Below are positions 26,044-32,595 of a DNA stretch of 38,903 nt, in pieces. The DNA is from Prolixibacteraceae bacterium. GTDB lineage: Bacteria; Bacteroidota; Bacteroidia; Bacteroidales; Prolixibacteraceae. The notes under the pieces were generated by a model. That model saw only the letters and a program-made list of their open reading frames with translations, did no database searches and had not been told where the DNA came from. Numbering within the stretch: position 1 is the first letter of the stretch; each line of letters starts with the position of its first letter. The DNA is taken from the NCBI GenBank assembly GCA_009773765.1, contig WTWZ01000017.1, positions 1-38,903 of the forward strand. The letters are read 5' to 3'. Both the position numbers and the translations under genes were made by a program.

Positions 26044-26118
26044 TCACATTTTACCAAATGCTTTTCCAATTTTTCCGGCGCTTCTTTTAAAATTCTAAGT
26101 GGGCAGCCAATATTAATG
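26044..26118 (-). pseudogene. 3' remnant of a second patB-like aminotransferase gene
   Basis: The reverse strand here reads INIGC-P followed by a helix ending in a stop, closely similar to the end of the intact aminotransferase at 27470 (INIGCPRSILVEALERLGKA). The nucleotide match is clear: GGGCAGCCAATATTAATG is identical in both (26101-26118 and 27522-27539), with divergence and a one-base deletion beyond. The remnant includes what was the original stop (TGA, 26046-26044). The ATPase gene ends within it: the ATPase stop TAA (26115-26113) is part of the identical block. Confidence 0.7.
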
Positions 26119-27324
26119 TTCAGTCATCCATTTCCAAACCGGTTTTACCTGAATTGTTTTCCCTTCTTTTTCAAGCTGTTCCTCTTGATCCATGGTCAAA
26201 ATATATCCTTCCTCAAGATTTAGATCTGTCATTGCTTCCAAAAGTCCATTCAATTCCCTGTCTAAATTTTCAGGTGTTAATTCATAGCAAACCTGCACTG
26301 CAAATTCAATATGCTTGTTTTTGGAAACAATAAAATCACATTCACCATTTTTTTGGTAATAATGAATTTCTTTTCCCATTCTTTTTAAATGAATAAAAAC
26401 CTTGTTTTCAAGTGATCTGCCTTTGTCTTTTGAAAACGACATGGAAAGAGTAGCTATTAATCCTGTGTCGATGCCATATATTTTTTTTGGATTTTTTATT
26501 TGTTGCTGCAACGAATAGCTAAATCGGGGAATAGCAAAAAACAAAAAGGTATCTTCGAAATACGAAATGTAGGTTTTTACTGTATTTCCCGAACCGAGAT
26601 CGAAATTTTTGACCAAATTGTTGTATGAAAATACCTTTCCGATATTACTTGCCAGAAAAACTCCTAATTCGCGCACAATATCAGGGTTTCTTAACCCATG
26701 CCTTACAACTATGTCGCGGTAAATTAAGTCGTTAAAAAGATTGATCAATACATCATTTTTTTTTGATGTTAAATATTCGGGAAAACCACCCTGCACAAGG
26801 TAGTCAGTAAAGCTGGCAAGGTTTGCCGTGGCCTCGGTAAAATTCAAATATTCAGAAAATGAAAAGGGGAATATTTCATAAGAAATTTGTCTTCCTGTTA
26901 AACTTGTACTGTGTTCTTTACTTAAAATCCGGGCGTTCGATCCAGTTATTACTACTTTCTTTTTTTGATCGTGCAACACCCGTACATAACGTTCCCAGCC
27001 TTTTACATTTTGAATTTCATCGAAAAAGTAAATGTCATTTCTGCCATTGGCTTCAAAAATCTTTTCAAGTTTGAAAAAATCATTGACTTCAAATAATGAT
27101 AACCGTGGATCTTCAAAACTCAGAATATTTGAAATACCTTCTCTTGTTGTTAATTGAGCCAGTACGGTGCTTTTTCCACACCTTCTTACTCCTGTCAATA
27201 TTTTCACATGAGTATCTGAAAAATCAATTGTATCGAGAATTTCACGTGGAGTTCCGGGAGGAAGTTGTTTTAAGTAGTTGTTTTGATAGTCGAATACTTC
27301 TCTTATTTGCGATTCTATCATCAT
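26113..27324 (-). CDS. DUF4143-type AAA ATPase
   Basis: A 403-residue protein. The AAA_14 domain shows Walker A TGVRRCGKSTVLAQL (about 40-54), Walker B DIYFFDEIQNVKGWERYVR and the ITGSNARILS sensor segment followed by LTGRQISYEIFPFSFSEYL, all classic for the family. The C-terminal DUF4143 part (from about 210) contains FIVSKNKHIEFAVQVCYEL, a nuclease-like fold segment. Such ATPases are abundant in Bacteroidota and archaea with no settled role. Two start codons stand in tandem (27324, 27321). Its last codon and stop fall in the remnant of an aminotransferase gene, so its 3' end was formed by a recombination event. A promoter with a double palindrome lies upstream. Confidence 0.9.
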   Translation of the reverse strand: MMIESQIREVFDYQNNYLKQLPPGTPREILDTIDFSDTHVKILTGVRRCGKSTVLAQLTTREGISNILSFEDPRLSLFEVNDFFKLEKIFEANGRNDIYFFDEIQNVKGWERYVRVLHDQKKKVVITGSNARILSKEHSTSLTGRQISYEIFPFSFSEYLNFTEATANLASFTDYLVQGGFPEYLTSKKNDVLINLFNDLIYRDIVVRHGLRNPDIVRELGVFLASNIGKVFSYNNLVKNFDLGSGNTVKTYISYFEDTFLFFAIPRFSYSLQQQIKNPKKIYGIDTGLIATLSMSFSKDKGRSLENKVFIHLKRMGKEIHYYQKNGECDFIVSKNKHIEFAVQVCYELTPENLDRELNGLLEAMTDLNLEEGYILTMDQEEQLEKEGKTIQVKPVWKWMTEH

Positions 27325-27341
27325 AATAAATTGATTTTCTG

Positions 27342-27372
27342 CAAATATACATTGTTCTCATTAGTAATGCAA
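27342..27372 (-). promoter_or_regulatory. Predicted Bacteroidota promoter for the DUF4143 ATPase
   Basis: On the reverse strand TTG (27372-27370) is followed after 20 bases by TATATTTG (27349-27342), an exact -7 match. The ATG lies 17 bases further on. Confidence 0.55.
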
Positions 27373-27393
27373 ACTAATTCGCATTACTAATGA
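27358..27393. promoter_or_regulatory. Double palindrome overlapping the ATPase promoter, candidate operator
   Basis: TCATTAGTAATGC (27358-27370) and GCATTACTAATGA (27381-27393) form a perfect 13-bp inverted repeat around a 10-base spacer. Each arm is itself palindromic (CATTA-N-TAATG), with centres 23 bases apart, about two helical turns. The left arm touches the -33 element, as expected of a repressor site. Confidence 0.5.
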
Positions 27394-27469
27394 AGATATT
27401 TAAACTTGCTATGAAAAAGTTTTTTTGACTATTTATTGCCTTGCGAAACATTAGAAATGCCTAAAAAAA

Positions 27470-28639
27470 TCATGAAAACGCTTTCCCCAATCTTTCAAGC
27501 GCTTCAACCAAAATACTTCTCGGGCAGCCAATATTAATGCGTAGCCAGCCGTCGCCACCGGTTCCAAAACGGCCACCGTCGTTTAACCCGACTTTGGCGC
27601 TTTCGACAGTAAATTTCATCAATTCGTCATTTTTCATCCCGTATTCCCTGAAATCGAGCCATATCAGGTAGGTGGCATCTGGTTTCATTACTTTTACTTT
27701 TGGCAAGCTGGTTTTAAAAAAATCTTCCAGTAGCAGGTAGTTTTGCCATAAATATTGAAGTAACTGTTTAAGCCATTCGTTGCCGTGCGTGTAAGCAGCT
27801 TCAATGGCAACCGTTCCAAAAATGTTGCCCATTCCCAGATGGCCAACTCCAATTGCCCTTTCGAACCGGGCAAATTTGGTTTTATTGGGAATTATAACAA
27901 CCGACGATGAAAGCCCGGCTACGTTAAAAGTTTTACTTGGCGACATTAAAACCATGCAGTTTTGTGCAATTTCATCTGAAACAGTGGCAATTGGAATGTG
28001 CTGATGCCCTTCAAAAATTAAATCGGAATGGATTTCATCTGAAATAATCATGATTTTGTTTTCGAGGCAGATGTTGGCAAGTTCAGTCAATTCTCCTTTC
28101 GACCAAACCATTCCGCCAGGGTTTTGCGGATTGCACAACAGCAACAGTTTTGTATTTTCGTCAATTTTCGCTTTTAAATCTTCAAAATCGAAAGTGTATC
28201 TGCCGTCTTGCTGCTTAAAAGGATTTTCAACTATTTTTCGTTTGGTGCCTTTTACACATTCGAAAAACGGAAAGTAAACCGGAGGTTGCACTACCACACC
28301 GTCGCCGGGTTTCGAAAAAGTTTCGATTGCAAACGTTAATCCGGCAACCACACCAGGGCTAAATGAAATCCATTCCTTCTGAACCTCCCAGTTGTGGCGG
28401 CGCTTCATCCAGTCGATTACCGATTTGTAATACGGACCGCCCCGGAAAGTATATCCGTAAATTTCGTGTTCTGCGCGTTTTTTAATTGCCTCGACAATAA
28501 AATCGGGTGTTTTAAAGTCCATGTCGGCCACCCACAATGGAAGCACATCTTTATTGCCAAAAAAACGCTCGCGGGCATCGTACTTCAAACAGTTGGTGCC
28601 TTCGCGGAGAACTATTTCGTCGAAATTGTAAGGTTTCAT
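27470..28639 (-). CDS. patB: PatB/MalY-type PLP-dependent C-S lyase (aminotransferase fold)
   Basis: A 389-residue fold-type I PLP enzyme. Visible are CNPQNPGGMVW (PLP-ring Asn), DEIHSDL (D201, pyridine N contact) and SPSKTFNVAGL with the Schiff-base lysine K236. The opening LPLWVADMDFKTP is characteristic of MalY/PatB, cystathionine beta-lyases that split C-S bonds to give a thiol, pyruvate and ammonia. The ATG overlaps the stop of comB (ATGA, 28639-28636), so the two are translationally coupled. The C-terminal end is the parent sequence of the remnant at 26044-26118. It could also act as an aminotransferase; the sequence favours the lyase. Confidence 0.92.
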   Translation of the reverse strand: MKPYNFDEIVLREGTNCLKYDARERFFGNKDVLPLWVADMDFKTPDFIVEAIKKRAEHEIYGYTFRGGPYYKSVIDWMKRRHNWEVQKEWISFSPGVVAGLTFAIETFSKPGDGVVVQPPVYFPFFECVKGTKRKIVENPFKQQDGRYTFDFEDLKAKIDENTKLLLLCNPQNPGGMVWSKGELTELANICLENKIMIISDEIHSDLIFEGHQHIPIATVSDEIAQNCMVLMSPSKTFNVAGLSSSVVIIPNKTKFARFERAIGVGHLGMGNIFGTVAIEAAYTHGNEWLKQLLQYLWQNYLLLEDFFKTSLPKVKVMKPDATYLIWLDFREYGMKNDELMKFTVESAKVGLNDGGRFGTGGDGWLRINIGCPRSILVEALERLGKAFS

Positions 28640-29385
28640 ATATTAATTTTTCTCAGGTATAAATTCCCCTCCCCATAAGGGGAGGCAGGGAGGGGCTTTT
28701 CCTCCTTTTCAACTTTCAAAACAAAACCGAAACGGTTAAGGTTGAGACAAAGATCAAAATCGGCTTGTGGCGACCAGCTTTGTTTTTCAGGATCAAAAAA
28801 ACGCGCACCCGATCCTTGTCTGATAATTTCAACTATTTCTTCAAAATTCTTAGTTTCTTTCCCTCCACCATCGGGGAGGTTAGGAGGGGCTTCCAATTCA
28901 TTCTTTATCCATTCAGCACAAAGCGTATCTTCATCGGTTGGATACTCGCATGCATAACCCATGCAAACCAGCGAAACCATTTCAGGTTGTTTTTGTTGAA
29001 TGTATTTTACAATTGCACCTGCATTTACAAAACTTCCGGTAATTATTTCATCTGATTTCTTAGCATTTGCAATTCCCTGCGTACCTGAACTGGTGGTATG
29101 CACAACAGTTTTACCCTTCAGATTTTCGTTTATGATTTGTGACGGTGAATTTCCGAAATCGAATCCGGGCGGTTTTTGCTCGTTTCGCTCGCCAATCAGC
29201 ACAAAATCAGGATTTTGCTCTTTAAGTTGATATGCAGCACCAATTTCCCCGGTAGGAAAAATTCTGTTCACGCCACAATCGAATACATAACAAGCTGTTG
29301 AAAATGCCCGAAAAACATCAATAATAACAGTTAACCCTCGTGCATCTTTCGCTCCTTCAAGTAATTGCAGGATTTTTACTTCCAT
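28636..29385 (-). CDS. comB: ComB-like 2-phosphosulfolactate phosphatase family protein, with two repeat-derived insertions
   Basis: A 249-residue protein with the ComB pattern: VIIDVFRAFSTACYVFDCGV, LIGERNEQKPPGFDFGNSP, TVVHTTSSGTQGI and CMGYACEYPTDEDTLCAEWI. In methanogens ComB dephosphorylates 2-phosphosulfolactate for coenzyme M; in bacteria it is likely to serve sulfolactate or related sulfonate metabolism (inference). Two segments are not family-like: EAPPNLPDGGGK (about 165-176) and EKPLPASPYGEGN (about 229-241). Both are encoded by copies of a G/C-rich repeat (see repeats at 28858 and 28664), the second giving the protein its unusual C-terminal tail. It is the first gene of a two-gene operon with patB. 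Confidence 0.88.
   Translation of the reverse strand: MEVKILQLLEGAKDARGLTVIIDVFRAFSTACYVFDCGVNRIFPTGEIGAAYQLKEQNPDFVLIGERNEQKPPGFDFGNSPSQIINENLKGKTVVHTTSSGTQGIANAKKSDEIITGSFVNAGAIVKYIQQKQPEMVSLVCMGYACEYPTDEDTLCAEWIKNELEAPPNLPDGGGKETKNFEEIVEIIRQGSGARFFDPEKQSWSPQADFDLCLNLNRFGFVLKVEKEEKPLPASPYGEGNLYLRKINI
28664..28700. repeat. G/C-rich interspersed repeat, copy 2 (in comB 3' end)
   Basis: CCCCTCCCC-ATAA-GGGGAGG followed by CAGGGAGGGGCTT forms a strong hairpin. It aligns with the copy at 28858-28893 over about 34 bases (roughly three quarters identical by hand alignment) and shares the block GGGGAGG and the end AGGGGCTT. Confidence 0.75.
28858..28893. repeat. G/C-rich interspersed repeat, copy 1 (inside comB)
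   Basis: CCCTCCACCATCGGGGAGG followed by TTAGGAGGGGCTT lies in frame in comB and encodes the proline/glycine-rich EAPPNLPDGGGK. It keeps the frame, so the gene appears functional. It belongs to the type of G/C-rich short repeat that I recall as common in Bacteroidota genomes. Confidence 0.75.
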
Positions 29386-29505
29386 AAAAAAAATTTTCCG
29401 AAAGTAAGTAAAATTAACTTAACATATACCGACACATATTGGCATAATTATTGATAATGCGCATAAAATTAATATAACTGCCTGAATATATGATATGTCA
29501 ATAGA

Positions 29506-29542
29506 ATATTAACTCTGGATATTAATCTGAATATTAATTTTA
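29506..29542. repeat. Three tandem AT-rich 12-13-mers upstream of the secreted protein gene
   Basis: ATATTAACTCTGG (29506-29518), ATATTAATCTGA (29519-29530) and ATATTAATTTTA (29531-29542) are consecutive imperfect copies about 95 bases before the ATG at 29637. They could be regulator half-sites; nothing else is recognisable in the 251-base divergent gap 29386-29636. Confidence 0.4.
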
Positions 29543-29636
29543 CATTTATTTTATACAGATTTAATATATGTTTTACAGCATAATTGAAAAAATCATCTTA
29601 TGTTTGCAGAGTCTTGTTAAATTAAAATTACAAGTT

Positions 29637-30221
29637 ATGAAAACAATTAAATTATTGACGATGTTAACAGCGGTTGCGATTTCAGCAATTGTAACTGCGG
29701 TTGAAAAACCAAAAATGGATGTAATCCCATTGACTGCCGATCGGGCAATCGTATCGGTTACAAATGAGAACCCTGCTCTTTTTGAAATGAGCATTGAAAC
29801 TTTGGATGGTAGTTTGGTTTTCTATAAACAAACCACCAGTGCCTCAACTCAGTATCAGCAAGTTTTCGATTTTGCAAATCTTGAAAAAGGGAAATATGTG
29901 CTTAATCTGAAAGTGAATGATACAAAAGTGATCAGAGAATTTGAAGTAACCAGTAAAAACATTCATGTCGGAGAATCAAAACTGAGGTTCGACCCTTATT
30001 TTTCTTTCAAAAACGATATGCTCAAATTCTCTTACCTGAATTTCGATCAGGAAAATTATCAGTTGTACATTTACAACAACGAAGGATTAATTTTCCAGAA
30101 AAAAATGGGAAATGACTTTGCCATTCAAAATGGTTTCAACCTTTCGAAACTCGAAAGCGGAAACTACAAAGTGGTATTAAGCAGCAGAAACAACGAATTT
30201 GCATATAACATTGTAAAATAG
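29637..30221 (+). CDS. Small secreted protein with two sorting-domain-like beta-sandwich modules
   Basis: A 194-residue protein starting at ATG 29637 with a signal peptide (MKTIKLLTMLTAVAISAIVT). An upstream in-frame ATG (29568) would place 23 residues before the signal and is rejected. The mature part has two similar modules: one from about 46 (FEMSIETLDGSLVFYKQ, then FANLEKGKYVLNLKVN) and one from about 138 (YQLYIYNNEGLIFQKKM, then LSKLESGNYKVVLSSRN). The pattern strand-G-x-x-hydrophobic followed by L-x-x-G-x-Y-x-V/L resembles type IX secretion C-terminal sorting domains, but here makes up the entire protein. Function unknown; periplasmic or surface location likely. Confidence 0.7.
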   Translation: MKTIKLLTMLTAVAISAIVTAVEKPKMDVIPLTADRAIVSVTNENPALFEMSIETLDGSLVFYKQTTSASTQYQQVFDFANLEKGKYVLNLKVNDTKVIREFEVTSKNIHVGESKLRFDPYFSFKNDMLKFSYLNFDQENYQLYIYNNEGLIFQKKMGNDFAIQNGFNLSKLESGNYKVVLSSRNNEFAYNIVK

Positions 30222-30241
30222 TGTAGATAAGGAAAATTTTT

Positions 30242-30272
30242 AAAAAGCTCTGTAATTTACAGGGCTTTTTTT
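30242..30272 (+). terminator. Rho-independent terminator after the secreted protein gene
   Basis: AAAAAGCTCTGTAA (30242-30255) pairs with TTTACAGGGCTTTTT (30256-30270) with one G-T pair, followed by further T. It ends this transcript before glyS. Confidence 0.8.
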
Positions 30273-30310
30273 ATTTGTATTGATAGTCGGCATTGTTTAT
30301 TTTTTTCATC

Positions 30311-30318
30311 TATTTTTG
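30311..30318 (+). promoter_or_regulatory. Candidate -7 element for glyS
   Basis: TATTTTTG fits TAnnTTTG exactly, 25 bases before the ATG. No well-spaced TTG is present (nearest at 30293-30295, 15 bases away), so confidence is limited. Confidence 0.35.
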
Positions 30319-30343
30319 CACCTCTAATTTTGAAATTTGTACA

Positions 30344-31879
30344 ATGGCACAGGATGATGTTTTCAAAAAACTGGTTGCACACTGCAAGGAATATGGCTAT
30401 GTATTTCAATCGAGCGAAATTTACGACGGCCTTGGCGCAGTTTACGACTATGGCCAATACGGTGTTGAACTGAAAAACAACATCAAAAAATATTGGTGGG
30501 ACAGCATGGTCCTGCTCCACGAAAATGTAGTTGGAATCGACTCTGCCATATTTATGCACCCCACAATCTGGAAGGCATCCGGCCATGTTGACGCATTCAA
30601 CGACCCCCTTATCGACAACAAGGATTCTAAGAAACGTTACCGCGCTGATGTTTTAATTGAGGAACAACTGGCTAAAATTGAAGATAAAATCAATAAGGAA
30701 GTTGAAAAAGCTGCGAAACGTTTTGGCGATTCATTTAATGAGCAGCAATTCAGGGAAACCAACCAAAGAGTAATCGAAAACCAGCAAAAGTGGGACAACC
30801 TGCACACCCGTTTTGCAAAAGCTTTAAATGATGGCAATCTCGACGAACTGCGCCAGATTATTGTTGACGAAGAAGTTGTTTGCCCTGTTTCAGGAACGCG
30901 AAACTGGACTGAAGTCCGCCAGTTTAACCTGATGTTTTCTACCGAAATGGGATCTACTGCTGATGGCGCGCAAAAAATATATCTTCGTCCCGAAACCGCC
31001 CAGGGAATTTTCGTGAATTACATGAATGTGCAAAAAACCGGTCGGATGAAAATACCGTTCGGAATTGCCCAGATTGGCAAGGCATTCCGCAACGAAATTG
31101 TTGCGCGGCAGTTTATTTTCCGTATGCGGGAGTTTGAGCAAATGGAAATGCAGTTTTTTGTAAAACCCGGTACCGAACTCGACTGGTTCGAACACTGGAA
31201 AACAATCCGCATGAACTGGCACAAAACGCTTGGTTTTGGAGATGAAAACTACCGTTTCCATGTACATGAAAAGCTGGCCCATTACGCCAATGCCGCGGTT
31301 GACGTGGAATACAGGTTTCCGTTCGGGTTTAAGGAAGTGGAAGGAATTCACTCTCGTACCGATTTCGACCTCTCACAACACGAGAAATTTTCAGGAAAAA
31401 AAATCCGCTATTTCGATCCGGAACTTAATGAATCGTACGTCCCGTTTGTGGTTGAAACCTCAATTGGCGTTGACCGCATGTTTTTACAGGTTATTTCGGC
31501 GGCATACTGCGAGGAACAGTTGGAAAACGATATGCGCGTGGTGCTGAAAATACCGCCGGTGCTGGCTCCTGTGAAACTGGCCGTTCTTCCGCTGGTTAAA
31601 AAAGATGGCTTACCTGAAATTGCACGCGAAATTATCGACGATCTGAAGTTTGATTTTAACTGTCAGTACGACGAAAAAGACTCGATTGGCAAACGTTACC
31701 GCCGCCAGGATGCCATCGGTACGCCTTTTTGCGTTACCGTTGACAACCAGACTTTGGAAGACAACACCGTAACCATCCGTTACCGCGACACCATGGCCCA
31801 GGAACGTGTTGCAATCAGTCAGATTGGAAGCATTATAGGAAAACAGGTGAGTTATAAAACGTTGTTTGCAAGGTTGTAG
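30344..31879 (+). CDS. glyS: Glycyl-tRNA synthetase, single-chain class IIa type
   Basis: A 511-residue enzyme that charges tRNA-Gly with glycine. The class II motifs are visible: LRPETAQGIFVNYMNVQ, FGIAQIGKAFRNEIVARQFI, MREFEQMEMQFFV and the glycine-site region near VVETSIGVDRMFLQVI; the C-terminal anticodon-binding domain begins near 410 (VLAPVKLAVLPL). This is the homodimeric type, not the alpha2beta2 GlyQ/GlyS of proteobacteria. The start ATG at 30344 (MAQDDVFKKLVAHCKEYG) is used; an in-frame ATG at 30293 lies upstream of the -7 element. The promoter of the next operon overlaps its stop codon. Confidence 0.97.
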   Translation: MAQDDVFKKLVAHCKEYGYVFQSSEIYDGLGAVYDYGQYGVELKNNIKKYWWDSMVLLHENVVGIDSAIFMHPTIWKASGHVDAFNDPLIDNKDSKKRYRADVLIEEQLAKIEDKINKEVEKAAKRFGDSFNEQQFRETNQRVIENQQKWDNLHTRFAKALNDGNLDELRQIIVDEEVVCPVSGTRNWTEVRQFNLMFSTEMGSTADGAQKIYLRPETAQGIFVNYMNVQKTGRMKIPFGIAQIGKAFRNEIVARQFIFRMREFEQMEMQFFVKPGTELDWFEHWKTIRMNWHKTLGFGDENYRFHVHEKLAHYANAAVDVEYRFPFGFKEVEGIHSRTDFDLSQHEKFSGKKIRYFDPELNESYVPFVVETSIGVDRMFLQVISAAYCEEQLENDMRVVLKIPPVLAPVKLAVLPLVKKDGLPEIAREIIDDLKFDFNCQYDEKDSIGKRYRRQDAIGTPFCVTVDNQTLEDNTVTIRYRDTMAQERVAISQIGSIIGKQVSYKTLFARL

Positions 31880-31903
31880 TTTGTTCAGATTTTTATACTT
31901 TTG
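31874..31903 (+). promoter_or_regulatory. Predicted Bacteroidota promoter for the VapBC pair, embedded in the glyS stop
   Basis: TTG (31874-31876) stands directly before the glyS stop TAG and is followed after 19 bases by TACTTTTG (31896-31903), a full match. The antitoxin ATG is 16 bases further, leaving a very short leader. Confidence 0.6.
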
Positions 31904-31918
31904 AGAAAAGCATAACAC

Positions 31919-32137
31919 ATGACAACTTTAACAGGTACATATTATAAAGGAAGATTAAAACTTGACAAACCGGTTAAGTTTGCAAAACCAGTTAAAGTGA
32001 CTGTTACCTTTGAAAAGGAAAAACAAAGCGGACTATCACTGTCTGACTTTTCTTTTGCTGAAACTCAGGATTTGCTCAAGGAATGTAAAACCTCTTTTGC
32101 TGATGAAGTTATCGAGGAAAGACGTAAAGCAATATGA
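31919..32137 (+). CDS. Antitoxin of a VapBC-type pair (DUF104/AF2212-like N-terminus)
   Basis: A 72-residue protein. The N-terminus TLTGTYYKGRLKLDKPVKFA followed by KPVKVTVTFE resembles short beta-strand DNA-binding antitoxins of the DUF104/AF2212 group. The C-terminal part (FAETQDLLKECKTSFADEVI) is helical and acidic, fit to wrap the toxin. It overlaps the PIN toxin gene by four bases (ATGA), the normal antitoxin-first order. It is expected to neutralise the toxin and repress its own promoter. Confidence 0.75.
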   Translation: MTTLTGTYYKGRLKLDKPVKFAKPVKVTVTFEKEKQSGLSLSDFSFAETQDLLKECKTSFADEVIEERRKAI

Positions 32138-32568
32138 ACCTTTTTTTCGATACATCGGCGTTATTCAAATTATATCATTCTGAAGCAGGAACAAAAGAAT
32201 TAACTGCCTTTTTCAGTTCCAATGTTATAAAAGCAATTTATCTTTCTGAAATTACTTCGATAGAATTTTCTTCTGCAGTCTGGGAAAAATGCAGAAAAAA
32301 AGAAATCAATCAGTCCTCTGCTGAATTACTGATTGACAAATTCAACACCGATTCGGAAAAATACAACTTCATAAGACAAAGTAAGAGTTGCGCTTTTTTG
32401 GCTTCCGAACTAATTGGAAAACACTGGGAAAAGGGATTACGAACGTTGGATTCGTTGCAACTAGCTTCCGCTTTAACATTAAAAATTGATATAGATGTTT
32501 TTATAACTTCCGATGTTTTATTATCCGAAATTACATTATTGGAAAATTTAAAGGTTATGGTTTTTTAA
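32134..32568 (+). CDS. PIN-domain toxin, VapC-type ribonuclease
   Basis: A 144-residue PIN protein. The four acidic active-site positions are present: FFDTSAL (D6), ITSIEFSSAV (E44), LRTLDSLQLASAL (D106) and FITSDVLL (D127). PIN toxins cut RNA with Mg2+, often tRNA or rRNA, and are held in check by the partner antitoxin. All catalytic residues are intact, so the toxin appears active. The pair sits between glyS and a glycosyltransferase gene. Confidence 0.88.
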   Translation: MNLFFDTSALFKLYHSEAGTKELTAFFSSNVIKAIYLSEITSIEFSSAVWEKCRKKEINQSSAELLIDKFNTDSEKYNFIRQSKSCAFLASELIGKHWEKGLRTLDSLQLASALTLKIDIDVFITSDVLLSEITLLENLKVMVF

Positions 32569-32595
32569 GGAATAACTAAACAAAACCTTTGAAAA

